In this document: in pieces, positions 7,557-15,474 of the stretch | Layout: each line of letters starts with the position of its first letter | Position numbering within the stretch: the first letter of the stretch is position 1 | Assembly: GCA_003497625.1 (NCBI GenBank) | Contig: DNNO01000029.1 | Location: 14,814-51,376, forward strand | Direction: 5' to 3' | Length of the DNA: 36,563 nt | DNA from: Flavobacterium sp. | Lineage (GTDB): Bacteria > Bacteroidota > Bacteroidia > Flavobacteriales > Flavobacteriaceae | Made by a program: the position numbers and the translations under genes | Notes under the pieces: generated by a model | Databases searched by the model: none | What the model was told of the DNA's origin: nothing | What the model saw: only the letters and a program-made list of their open reading frames with translations

Positions 7557-8813
7557 TTATTGTAGTTCTGTTGGTATAACATTTCCATTTTTAGTTGCTA
7601 TTGAATGAAATTCTGATTTTTTAGTATTATTTTCTTTGAAGATTCTAACCAATCTTTCAGATAACCAAAAAGAATATTTATCTCTAGTATACATTTCACA
7701 GATTATTTCAACAGTTTCATCTTTTAAAGGATATTTCTCAATATAATATGCAATTAAATCTGCTCTAGGATTAACCCAATTGAACCAATCACCTAATCTT
7801 TTTTGTTTAAATGCAACCTCAAATATTAACTCACCAAAACCGTTTCCAGCTAATGCTAAGTGAGTTTGCTCATCATTTGGTTTGTAATTTGAAATTTTTT
7901 CAAAAATATAATTAATTGATTCGTTAATTTCAGACGTAGGTATTAATTGATTTCTTAGTAAAGTTGCATAAATAGAATATGCTGAAGATTCATTTCTCAA
8001 AACCTTTTTCCTCCAGATTTCCCTTACTTCAGAAGGTGAGTATTCAAAATAATGTATAAGTTCAGGATATATATAAATAAAACGAGTGTCATAACCATAT
8101 TCCTCCGTTTTTAAATAATGAGCTAAACTTTCTTTAGTTTCTTCACTACAAACTTCAAATATTTTTTTTAATAATTTTGAAATATTTGATTCAGAATAAA
8201 AGAGTAATCCCCATTCATCTAAGCGCTCAATCATTTCTTTCCAAAAGAATTGTAAATTTGCTTTGTCTATTGAAAATTCGATTTCTTTCACTAAATATTC
8301 AACATTTGCATCTGGTGGTGTAAATGTTGGATCGTAATGCCTAATTAATTTATTAATTAAACTTTCTTGCCCACCTTCAATTGTAATTTTTGAAAAGTTA
8401 CTAGTGATAAAACTCCAATAAGATTCAGTATGATGTGGTTCAATATTATTATCTTTGAAATGAGCACAATCATTTCGGCGGTCTTTCCAGTATTTAAATT
8501 GCTGTCTTATATCATCATTAATATTAAAGATTGGAGATGAATTATTTATGATTTCTTCATAAACAGCTTTTTCCCAAGTTTCGTCACTTTGCAACTTTGC
8601 AATAATATTGTCCCATCGACCTTGAGGAATTGCAACAGGTTTTGTTGATTTGATAATTATTTCTTTTAGTAAAGTAAGAAAAAAAAGATAACTAAATAAA
8701 AGGGAACTTCTATATGCGGAATTTTTAAAAGAAATAACAGATTCGTTTAGTAATACATTGGCATTCTTGCTAAATTTTCTTTCTTCGCTCCAAATTTCAA
8801 TTTGTAATTTCAT
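7557..8813 (-). CDS. HEPN-domain protein (putative RNase, accessory/defence gene)
   Basis: A 418-residue soluble protein. The N-terminal ~150 residues look like an all-helical HEPN domain. Residues 22-54 resemble the first HEPN helix pair, and R113-N-D-C-A-H118 is an exact match to the HEPN RNase signature R-N-x3-H. The rest (~150-418) is helix-rich and aromatic, with no recognised motif. HEPN proteins are commonly metal-independent RNases in toxin-antitoxin, abortive infection and other defence systems. No adjacent MNT-type antitoxin is present, so this would be a stand-alone effector or sensor fusion. The gene is unlike its housekeeping neighbours, sits between direct repeats of TTTCCGCTAA (7465-7474 and 8842-8851), and is followed by the attC-like palindrome. 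Confidence 0.65.
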   Translation of the reverse strand: MKLQIEIWSEERKFSKNANVLLNESVISFKNSAYRSSLLFSYLFFLTLLKEIIIKSTKPVAIPQGRWDNIIAKLQSDETWEKAVYEEIINNSSPIFNINDDIRQQFKYWKDRRNDCAHFKDNNIEPHHTESYWSFITSNFSKITIEGGQESLINKLIRHYDPTFTPPDANVEYLVKEIEFSIDKANLQFFWKEMIERLDEWGLLFYSESNISKLLKKIFEVCSEETKESLAHYLKTEEYGYDTRFIYIYPELIHYFEYSPSEVREIWRKKVLRNESSAYSIYATLLRNQLIPTSEINESINYIFEKISNYKPNDEQTHLALAGNGFGELIFEVAFKQKRLGDWFNWVNPRADLIAYYIEKYPLKDETVEIICEMYTRDKYSFWLSERLVRIFKENNTKKSEFHSIATKNGNVIPTELQ

Positions 8814-8841
8814 ATTGTTTTTGTGTGGTTTCGCAATAAGG

Positions 8842-8851
8842 TTTCCGCTAA
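8842..8851. repeat. 10-bp direct repeat flanking the HEPN gene, right copy
   Basis: TTTCCGCTAA followed by C. On the gene's strand it reads GTTAGCGGAAA about 30 bases before the start codon, which resembles the 5' junction of a gene cassette (core GTTA). Confidence 0.4.
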
Positions 8852-8862
8852 CTTGTATATAT

Positions 8863-8899
8863 GTCTGACAAAATCAGACTTAGCTACCCAATTTTGGGT
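8863..8899. repeat. Two adjacent short hairpins upstream of the HEPN gene
   Basis: GTCTGA (8863-8868) pairs with TCAGAC (8874-8879), and ACCCAA (8886-8891) pairs with TTGGGT (8894-8899). Partial copies of TATATGTCT flank them (8857-8866 and 8901-8908). They lie just outside the putative cassette edge. They could be a regulatory structure or a remnant of an insertion; no T-tract makes either an obvious terminator. Confidence 0.4.
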
Positions 8900-8988
8900 G
8901 TATATGTCTCATAAATATCATTTTCAAAAATAATAAAAAAATCTTACAAATTATCAAAAGGTTTTCTACATTATCAGATTGTAACAAA

Positions 8989-9018
8989 CAAAAAAAGCAC
9001 CGATTTCTCAGTGCTTTT
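8989..9018 (-). terminator. Terminator of the DUF4412 gene
   Basis: On the minus strand AAAAGCACTG pairs with CGGTGCTTTT (one G-U pair) around a 6-base loop and runs into a T-tract. It is correctly placed about 22 bases after the stop codon of the 9041-9712 gene. Confidence 0.85.
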
Positions 9019-9040
9019 TATATCATAAATAAGGTTAGTA

Positions 9041-9712
9041 TTACATACCACCCATTTGTTTTTGAAATTCTTCCATAGTTGTTTTTGTGTATCCTTCACC
9101 AACTTTAAAAGCTTCAGCAGAAACTTCTTTTGAGAACTTAGTAGCTTTCATTACCATGTCGCCTTGAGCCGTTTGCGTTGTAATTTCTAAAGGGTAACCA
9201 GCAAGTTTTAATTTAGATTCTGCAGCACCCATTTGTGGTGCAATTGCTTCTGTTATATATAAAGTACTTTTAGTACCATCGTTCATGTTTACAGTAGCTT
9301 TATAACATTTAAAACCTGCAATTTCTTTTGTGTCTTTTTTATCGTACACAATATCTTTTGCATTGTCTAAATTGGTAAGACCATTTGCATTTTTTGAAGC
9401 TTCTTCTCCAGCATCAGTAATTTCATATTTCATACCCATTACTTCAACCGTCATTTTAGTATCTTTTTTATTCTCATTAGGAACGATGGTTTTCATCAAC
9501 ATCATACCACCCATCATGCTCATATCGGTAGCTTGCGTTTTTTCATCAAAGTGAACCGTTATAGTACTTTCACCCATAGCCGCCATTTCTTCGCTAACAT
9601 TAGGCATTGTCATACTGTAAGTTACAGAACCTTTTTTTAATTGTGTTTGTGCATTGGCTGTAATTCCTACAAATAACAGGGTAGTTAATGCAATTTGTGT
9701 AAATTTTTTCAT
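9041..9712 (-). CDS. DUF4412 domain-containing secreted protein
   Basis: A 223-residue protein with a signal peptide (cleavage near ITANAQ, residue ~22) followed by a DUF4412-type beta-rich domain. Signs include GSVTYSMTMPN near the start, a conserved IAGFKCYKATV segment (~131-141), an ITEAIAP segment and a Met-rich stretch (SMMGGMMLMK, ~65-74). Met content is strikingly high (also MAAMGES, MGGM at the C-terminus). This could hint at copper or redox exposure, but the family has no proven role. Likely periplasmic or outer-membrane associated. It is transcribed in the same direction as the YceI gene, 42 bases downstream of it, and ends in its own terminator. Confidence 0.8.
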   Translation of the reverse strand: MKKFTQIALTTLLFVGITANAQTQLKKGSVTYSMTMPNVSEEMAAMGESTITVHFDEKTQATDMSMMGGMMLMKTIVPNENKKDTKMTVEVMGMKYEITDAGEEASKNANGLTNLDNAKDIVYDKKDTKEIAGFKCYKATVNMNDGTKSTLYITEAIAPQMGAAESKLKLAGYPLEITTQTAQGDMVMKATKFSKEVSAEAFKVGEGYTKTTMEEFQKQMGGM

Positions 9713-9754
9713 TTGAATAGTTTGTTTGAATAATGTTGTAAATGTAATAAAATA

Positions 9755-10294
9755 CTATTTCAATACAAATTCAAAACGCACATTTACCCTTTTGGTCACT
9801 TTTTTACTAACCACACTTGGAATTTCAATGTCGAAATCGTCTGTATTGACAGTAAAGTCTGAAACAATTTCTATGCCATCTTTTCCTTTTTTTATTTTTG
9901 CAGTAATAGCAATGTCTTTTGATTTTCCATGCAGTTCTAATTTCCCTTTAATGGTATAGTTGTTTACAGTTGTAGTTAGTTTAGATAAGTCGAAATTTTC
10001 TATTTTTCCTTTAAAAGTAGCTTTTGGAAATTTATCGCTTTCCACATAATTCTCATTAAAATGTTCTTCCATTAAAGCGACTTTAAATCGGAATCCTTTC
10101 AGTAAAGCTAAAGAAGCTATTTCGCCTGTTTTCGTATTCAATACACAGGAAACTCCTGAATTTTTGGCTTTTACTTCTTCAAATGACGGTACCGAAGCTT
10201 CAAAAGTTATCGTTCCTGTTTTCGTAATTAATTTGTCTTGTGCAAAACTGAGGCTACTTATAAAAAGTAAAGCCATAATTATTTTAGTTTTCAT
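9755..10294 (-). CDS. YceI family protein
   Basis: A 179-residue protein with a signal peptide (MKTKIIMALLFISSLSFAQ) and a YceI-like lipocalin-fold beta-barrel that in known members binds isoprenoid-type ligands in the periplasm. Supporting motifs: GTITFEASVPSFEEVKAKN, FPKATFKGKIENFDLSKL in the centre, and a GKLELHGKSKDI turn. It forms a likely transcription unit with the upstream c-type cytochrome lipoprotein gene, 15 bases away. YceI proteins often neighbour cytochrome or quinone genes, in line with its cytochrome neighbour here. Confidence 0.87.
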   Translation of the reverse strand: MKTKIIMALLFISSLSFAQDKLITKTGTITFEASVPSFEEVKAKNSGVSCVLNTKTGEIASLALLKGFRFKVALMEEHFNENYVESDKFPKATFKGKIENFDLSKLTTTVNNYTIKGKLELHGKSKDIAITAKIKKGKDGIEIVSDFTVNTDDFDIEIPSVVSKKVTKRVNVRFEFVLK

Positions 10295-10309
10295 AATCTT
10301 AAAATTTAG

Positions 10310-10675
10310 TTATTGAGGAAAATCGGCATTTTGCCATGCTGTAATGATATTTATATCATTTTGAGATAATCTAGGACCACCAAGCGGCATGGCTCCGGAT
10401 GTTCCTTCTGGTCTTGAAATTCGGTCAATTAAATTATTTAAAACCGAAGCCTTCACATTTTCGTATGTAGTTAAAGAATTGGGTGCGCCAAAATTGGTTG
10501 GATTTCCATGGCAATTCAAACAATTGTTTTGAATTATGGGTCTTACATCATTTTGATAACTTATTGAAGTTGGAATTTCGGTCTCTGTTAAGTCGGAAAC
10601 GCTGTCTTCACTACAACCCGTAAACGTTACTAAAATTAGGGCTAGAATTGGGAGTTTTTGTATCATTTTTTTCAT
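10310..10675 (-). CDS. Mono-haem c-type cytochrome lipoprotein
   Basis: A 121-residue lipoprotein: hydrophobic segment, then TFTGC with the lipidated Cys at residue 21 and acidic SEDS after it. C52-L-N-C55-H56 is a haem c attachment site in a QNNCLNCHG context, and M96 in GAMPLGG is a likely sixth ligand. It is therefore a small electron-transfer cytochrome at the cell envelope. First gene of a short operon with YceI. Only 17 bases separate its start from the divergent gene at 10693. An in-frame Met at residue 4 (10666) is an alternative start that also leaves a good lipoprotein signal. Confidence 0.85.
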   Translation of the reverse strand: MKKMIQKLPILALILVTFTGCSEDSVSDLTETEIPTSISYQNDVRPIIQNNCLNCHGNPTNFGAPNSLTTYENVKASVLNNLIDRISRPEGTSGAMPLGGPRLSQNDINIITAWQNADFPQ

Positions 10676-10692
10676 TTTAAAAAGTATTAGTT

Positions 10693-11097
10693 ATGAATAG
10701 AAAATTAAAATTTAGGTTAGGTCTAGGTGTTGCTTTGGTAATGATTTCAGCTATTGTTGTTTTATATTTTTATGTGTATCAATCCCATCGCGATATAGAT
10801 GCTGAACAAGCTACTTTTGAAACCAGTGTGAGTGAATTATCGCAACGTTTCTTAAATAATCCAGATTCTTCAACCGTAACTTATGCTGACCAAACTATTT
10901 CCATATACGGAAATGTAACAGCATTGGATTTAAAGCAAAACACGATTACGCTAGATAACAAGTTAATTGCTACTACTTCTAAAGAAGAAATAAATAGAGC
11001 CAAAACAGGCGAATTGGTAAAATTAAAAGGACGATTTATTGGCTATGACGAATTGTTCAACGAGTTACGAATGGATCAATGTACAATAGAAGAATAA
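10693..11097 (+). CDS. Membrane-anchored OB-fold (tRNA_anti-like) protein
   Basis: A 134-residue protein with one N-terminal membrane anchor (~8-27) and an extracytoplasmic domain. The ISIYGNVTALDLKQNTITLDNKL segment and the KTGELVKLKGRFIGYDEL segment fit the OB-fold tRNA_anti-like family of Bacteroidota. The domain lacks obvious catalytic residues. It is the first of four genes read in one direction with very short gaps, so it probably shares a transcript with the ankyrin, DOMON and DUF5777 genes. Its start is 17 bases from the divergent cytochrome start, leaving no room for a promoter that does not overlap the neighbour's coding region. Confidence 0.75.
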   Translation: MNRKLKFRLGLGVALVMISAIVVLYFYVYQSHRDIDAEQATFETSVSELSQRFLNNPDSSTVTYADQTISIYGNVTALDLKQNTITLDNKLIATTSKEEINRAKTGELVKLKGRFIGYDELFNELRMDQCTIEE

Positions 11098-11099
11098 AA

Positions 11100-11624
11100 A
11101 TGAAACGTATGAAATCAATTATTTTAATTATCGCTTTTTTAGGGTTTTCTTCGGTTTTTTCTCAAGCCACTATTTTTGATGTTGCCAGAAGAGGAACGGT
11201 TGCTGAAATGTCTTCTTTATTAACAGCACAACCTCAAGCAATAGAAACTAAGACCGCTCAAGGATTTACGCCATTGATTTTAGCTTGTTACAACAGTAAT
11301 GATGAGGTAGCTACTTTTTTAATTCAACAAAAAGCCAATTTAAATAATGTGAGTCCAAATGGAACTGCATTAATGGCTTCGGTAGTTAAAAACAATCAAA
11401 AATTGGCAAAATTATTACTAGAAAACAAAGCTAATCCCGATTTACAAGACGGAAATGGCTTTACTGCTTTGCATTATGCAATTCAATTTAGAAATTATGA
11501 AATGATAGCACTTTTGATGCAATATCAACCTCAAATTACTATAAAAGATAATATGGGAATGACAGCAAAAGCATATGCACTAAACTTAAAAGACGAACAA
11601 ATACAACACTTATTAAAACTATAG
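11100..11624 (+). CDS. Secreted ankyrin-repeat protein
   Basis: About 174 residues when started at 11100. This start gives a normal signal peptide (MKRMKSIILIIAFLGFSSVFSQ); the upstream in-frame ATG at 11079 overlaps the preceding gene and would add a charged tail before the signal. Four ankyrin repeats follow, the clearest being QGFTPLILACYNSNDEVATF, GTALMASVVKNNQKLAKLLL and GFTALHYAIQFRNYEMIALL. Ankyrin repeats bind other proteins, so this is probably a periplasmic partner in the same module. It is separated by 3 bases from the next gene. Confidence 0.8.
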   Translation: MKRMKSIILIIAFLGFSSVFSQATIFDVARRGTVAEMSSLLTAQPQAIETKTAQGFTPLILACYNSNDEVATFLIQQKANLNNVSPNGTALMASVVKNNQKLAKLLLENKANPDLQDGNGFTALHYAIQFRNYEMIALLMQYQPQITIKDNMGMTAKAYALNLKDEQIQHLLKL

Positions 11625-11627
11625 ATT

Positions 11628-12395
11628 ATGAAAAAAATTACTTTTTTATTTTATTTTTTAGCCACTTTTTACAGTTGGGCACAAGGCTATTCAACCGGAA
11701 CAATTAGTTTGAATAATACGGCTGGAGTTGCCATGACGGCTAAGATAGATGTAAACACTTTGGTAACGCTTACTTTAACTGGACCTTCTAATCGTTGGTT
11801 TGCTTTAGGTTTTGGAGCTAGTTCAATGACCGCAGGAACAGATGTAGTGGTTTGTCATGCCAATACCGTTGCGTTGCCTTCATTTGATCGTTATTTGACA
11901 GGTTTTGCAGCTCCAGTATCTGATGGAACTCAACATTGGACAGTAACATCAAATACGGTAAGTGGCACTGTTAGAACTATTATTGCTACTAGAGCATTGA
12001 GTACCGGAGATACAAATGATTATACATTCTCATCCAATCCAAATCCAATAAGTTTGATTTGGGCTTACGGAAGTACAGCAAACAGCTACACTTTATCGTA
12101 TCATGGTGGAAGAGGGGTAACTTCGGCTAATTTTACTCTAGGAAACAACGATTTTGTATTGTCAGAATTTAAGATGTATCCAAATCCTGCTAAAGAATAT
12201 GTTACTATTGATTTATCTGATTTAACTTCAAATGCAACCGTTTTTATATATGATTATTTAGGAAGATTGGTTAAAAAGGAATTATTAAATACAACTTCTT
12301 CAAGAATAGAAACATCCAATTTGCAAAAAGGAACGTACATAGTTAAAGTTGATTCTGATAATGGATTAGCTTCTAAAATTCTAATAGTAGATTAA
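11628..12395 (+). CDS. DOMON-domain protein with T9SS sorting domain
   Basis: 255 residues: a signal peptide (to ~19), a DOMON-like beta-sandwich (~20-170) and a type IX secretion C-terminal sorting domain (~180-255) that starts with FKMYPNPAKEYV and ends LASKILIVD. The DOMON signature is WFALGFGASSM...GTDVVV. M67 and H159 are placed where haem-binding DOMON domains have their Met/His axial ligands, so haem binding is plausible though unproven. The T9SS tail means it is exported across the outer membrane and held at, or released from, the surface. Its cytochrome and DUF5777 neighbours point to a redox or haem role. Confidence 0.8.
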   Translation: MKKITFLFYFLATFYSWAQGYSTGTISLNNTAGVAMTAKIDVNTLVTLTLTGPSNRWFALGFGASSMTAGTDVVVCHANTVALPSFDRYLTGFAAPVSDGTQHWTVTSNTVSGTVRTIIATRALSTGDTNDYTFSSNPNPISLIWAYGSTANSYTLSYHGGRGVTSANFTLGNNDFVLSEFKMYPNPAKEYVTIDLSDLTSNATVFIYDYLGRLVKKELLNTTSSRIETSNLQKGTYIVKVDSDNGLASKILIVD

Positions 12396-12405
12396 AACAA
12401 ATTTT

Positions 12406-13284
12406 ATGAAAAAAACATTCTTTTTTGCCTTGATGTTCCCATTTTTGGGATTTGCCCAAGATGATTTATTAAGTGAAATCGATTCTGTTCCTCAAAATCA
12501 AAAGGTAGAATCGGCTTTTAAATCGTTAAAAATTGTGAATTTAGAATCTACAAAATTAGCCGCTAAAGGTGATTTTTATTTTGTGGTAGCGCATCGTTTT
12601 GGATTTGTAAATAATGGATTTGATGATTTTTTTGGATTGGACAATGCCAATACGCAACTAAAATTTCTTTACGGAGTAAATGATTGGTTAACAGTTCATG
12701 TAGCAAGAAGTGGTTTTCAGGAAACCTATGATGCAGCTGTAAAATATCGATTGTTTGCGCAAGGAGAAAATAACTTTCCAGTGACTATTGTTGGATTTAA
12801 TAGCATTGCCGTTAATACCGAATTAAAAGAGGAAGATTATCCAAAGTTAGAATTTGAAAATCGCTTGAGTTTTGCCACTCAAATTTTAATTTCCCGAAAA
12901 TTTTCAGAAAAGTTATCTTTAGAATTGGCACCAACCATTTTTCACGAAAATACATTACGTGATATTTTAGATGAAAACAATATGGTAATTTCTCCTAATC
13001 CTCAAGATAACACACAATATGCAATAGGAATTGGAGGTCGTTATAAGCTAACTAAACGTTGGTCGTTTAACATAGATTATGTAACTCATTTAAACCGCGC
13101 TAACGAATCTATTTATAAAAACCCACTATCGATAGGTTTTGATTTAGAAACTGGCGGACACGTTTTTCAAATGCATTTTACCAATGCAACGGCAATGCAT
13201 GAAACAGGTTATCTAGGACAAACAGTAGGTGATTGGGGAAAAGGCGAGTTTGGTTTTGGATTTAATTTGGTACGAGTTTTTTAA
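12406..13284 (+). CDS. DUF5777 family outer-membrane beta-barrel protein
   Basis: A 292-residue protein with a signal peptide (cleavage at FGFAQ, ~18) and a pattern of amphipathic strands. Recognisable DUF5777 features are FYFVVAHRFGFVNNGFDDFFGLDNANTQ, here in two stretches, and the C-terminal GKGEFGFGFNLVRVF ending in aromatic Phe, as outer-membrane barrels do. Function of the family is unknown; members often sit next to YceI and cytochrome c genes. It is the last gene of the operon and is followed by a strong bidirectional terminator. Confidence 0.85.
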   Translation: MKKTFFFALMFPFLGFAQDDLLSEIDSVPQNQKVESAFKSLKIVNLESTKLAAKGDFYFVVAHRFGFVNNGFDDFFGLDNANTQLKFLYGVNDWLTVHVARSGFQETYDAAVKYRLFAQGENNFPVTIVGFNSIAVNTELKEEDYPKLEFENRLSFATQILISRKFSEKLSLELAPTIFHENTLRDILDENNMVISPNPQDNTQYAIGIGGRYKLTKRWSFNIDYVTHLNRANESIYKNPLSIGFDLETGGHVFQMHFTNATAMHETGYLGQTVGDWGKGEFGFGFNLVRVF

Positions 13285-13290
13285 ACATAA

Positions 13291-13315
13291 AAAAACCGAG
13301 CTTAGCTCGGTTTTT
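13291..13315. terminator. Bidirectional terminator between convergent genes
   Basis: A perfect 11-bp stem AAAAACCGAGC/GCTCGGTTTTT with a TTA loop. It serves both the DUF5777 operon (+) and the DUF3857 pair (-), whose stop codons face each other. Confidence 0.92.
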
Positions 13316-13320
13316 AATTT

Positions 13321-15465
13321 TTAATTCTTCTTAAGTAATACTTTCTCTTGTGAAAATTGATATGCTGCATCTAAGAAGGCAATCATTTTTTTCCAATTGG
13401 CATTAGGTTCGTACGAATTGATGTAATTTTTAGTAGAAACAATAACTAATTTATTGTCTTTTATTTCGGCTTTACTTACAAAACTTCCGGTTTCATTTTC
13501 CACTTTTACATTTAGTTTTTCTAAACCGCTAATGGTATATCCTTCTGGAATATCTAAGTTGATGGTATATTCAAATGAACGTGGGAAAATGGTATAAATA
13601 TTATTGGTTCTTTCGTATTCTTTTTCTTCAATATCTACTTGTGAACTGATGAATTTTCCAATATCTAAAATATAATTGTTTCCTGCTTTTTTGATGAAAT
13701 TTGAAGTAATAGTGAAGTTTTCAGTAATTACTAATGGTTCATTAATACCAAATCTTCCTGTTTTATCAACCTTTAAATCGTGTTTGTCAACTTTTATGTC
13801 ATATTCTTCTTCAATATCTTTTTTGAATTTTTCAACCTGATTTTGTTTGAATTTTTCAATTAAAGCAGCGTATTCTTTTTTGTATTTGTCTTTGTCCTTT
13901 TGTTTTCTAACTAAATCTAAAACCGGGCTAGTGCCATATTTCTCATAATCTTCATTAATATAATCATAGAAGAAAATTTTGCTATTGTGCTCAAACTCTT
14001 TGTTATGACCATATAATGAAGAAATTTTTGTAGCATTTGCAGTAGAAAAATCAGCACTTACAGAAAGATTAGTAGTTACTTTAGTAACATTGTCTTTGTA
14101 GGTTAAGCCTGGAAGTTTTATTTCTTCAATATCACTTACTTTTTTGCTTTTAGAAACTTTAAGCGCATAGGCTTTTGTGTTTTCTAATGTGCTGTCAAAT
14201 TGATTAGGAATTGAAAAAGGATCAAAAATTCCGAAATAAATAGGGCTTTCTGTATTTACTTTTAGAAGGATTCTAATGTTTTCCTGAATTAATACATCGC
14301 TTATTGGACCATTTTCTCTTCCAGTAGCAACAATAATATCAAATTCAATTTTTTGTTTTTTAAGGAATTGCATGAAATAATTAATGAACTGTTCTTCTTT
14401 TGAGAAGAAAATAGTATCATAACCATAAAGCATAAATGGATTCATGATTTTAGCATCGTTAATTACAAAAGCTTCAATGTATCTAGTGTAATATTGGTGA
14501 CGCATAAAATAATATACGGCTTTTACTTTTTCTTCATTAGAATTAAATTTCTTGCCTTTTAAAAAGTCTTCTACATCATTTAAGTTACCCGCTGGAAAAA
14601 ATTTCGAATCATAATAATTAAAAATATCTTCTTTAGAAACCGTTCTTTTGATGATGCTTTCTTTTTCAGGTAAAAATGCAGCAGCTCTTTGCTCAAATTT
14701 TCCAGAACGCGCAAAATAAACTTGAAATTTATAACATGGAAGTTCTACTAATGGTAAAAACCATCTTGGAAAATCGTTTTTTGGAATGTCAGTTGCTACA
14801 ATTTCATATTTGCGTTCGCCACTTTTATCTAATGGAATTTGTTTTAATTCTGGACCATTATTGTAGGTGTTGAAGTTAACAAAGAAATCATTTTCGGTCT
14901 GAAAAGTTAATTTGTAATTTAAAATGGAATAACTTTCACCAAGTGTTCTTTCTACTACATCAAATCCAAATTCATAAGTTGAACTAAAGGTTTCTGTGCT
15001 ATAATTATAGAAATCAATAATATCGCCAATTTCTAAATTTGGAACAGCAATTTTTTTCTCTTTATCAACGGTAACAGCTTCTTTTTCGGTATTTATGATG
15101 TTTTCTGTTCCGTTTGGTTTAATAACTTTTATACCAATAACGGTTTTAAGAACAGCTCCATATCTTGGATTTGATTTTTCTGAATAACTGAATTCTGAGA
15201 AACTTGTAACGGCAGCTTGATCGTTTAGTTTTACTCTTTTTCTGTATGCCGATCTAAATGTTACGCTTTTACCAAATTTATGAAAATCATAATCTTCATA
15301 TTTATAAATAATTACAGCAGATTCATTTTTGTACTTATCTGGAACCGTATTTTGGCTTTTGTATTCGTCATTTTTGCCCCAAAAGAAATCTTTAATTTCG
15401 TCTTTTGTTTGCGCTTGTGAAAGACTAACCCAAATAAAGGTTAGTAGGAATAATTTGAATTTCAT
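13321..15465 (-). CDS. DUF3857-type protein with degenerate transglutaminase-like domain
   Basis: 714 residues with signal peptide (MKFKLFLLTFIWVSLSQAQ) and N-terminal DUF3857-like beta-rich domain (to ~270), then a helical/transglutaminase-like core and a C-terminal beta domain. Aligned by eye with the neighbour at 15475-17382, the catalytic Cys motif (YGDCKGMAN) is replaced by FSKEEQFIN (354-362), and the His motif (DNHMI) by ENIRI (N396-I397), whereas the Asp (D415 in IFDPF) is kept. It is therefore probably a non-catalytic paralogue. Only 9 bases separate it from the upstream gene, so the two are co-transcribed. A Lys-rich linker lies near residues 510-560. Confidence 0.75.
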   Translation of the reverse strand: MKFKLFLLTFIWVSLSQAQTKDEIKDFFWGKNDEYKSQNTVPDKYKNESAVIIYKYEDYDFHKFGKSVTFRSAYRKRVKLNDQAAVTSFSEFSYSEKSNPRYGAVLKTVIGIKVIKPNGTENIINTEKEAVTVDKEKKIAVPNLEIGDIIDFYNYSTETFSSTYEFGFDVVERTLGESYSILNYKLTFQTENDFFVNFNTYNNGPELKQIPLDKSGERKYEIVATDIPKNDFPRWFLPLVELPCYKFQVYFARSGKFEQRAAAFLPEKESIIKRTVSKEDIFNYYDSKFFPAGNLNDVEDFLKGKKFNSNEEKVKAVYYFMRHQYYTRYIEAFVINDAKIMNPFMLYGYDTIFFSKEEQFINYFMQFLKKQKIEFDIIVATGRENGPISDVLIQENIRILLKVNTESPIYFGIFDPFSIPNQFDSTLENTKAYALKVSKSKKVSDIEEIKLPGLTYKDNVTKVTTNLSVSADFSTANATKISSLYGHNKEFEHNSKIFFYDYINEDYEKYGTSPVLDLVRKQKDKDKYKKEYAALIEKFKQNQVEKFKKDIEEEYDIKVDKHDLKVDKTGRFGINEPLVITENFTITSNFIKKAGNNYILDIGKFISSQVDIEEKEYERTNNIYTIFPRSFEYTINLDIPEGYTISGLEKLNVKVENETGSFVSKAEIKDNKLVIVSTKNYINSYEPNANWKKMIAFLDAAYQFSQEKVLLKKN

Positions 15466-15474
15466 TTTGGATTT

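Noticed and set aside
9726-9959. Plus-strand open frame opposite the YceI gene
   Set aside because: A shadow frame; YceI on the other strand has signal peptide and family motifs.
11079-11099. Upstream start codon of the ankyrin gene
   Set aside because: It overlaps the preceding gene and would place charged residues before an otherwise normal signal peptide; 11100 is better.
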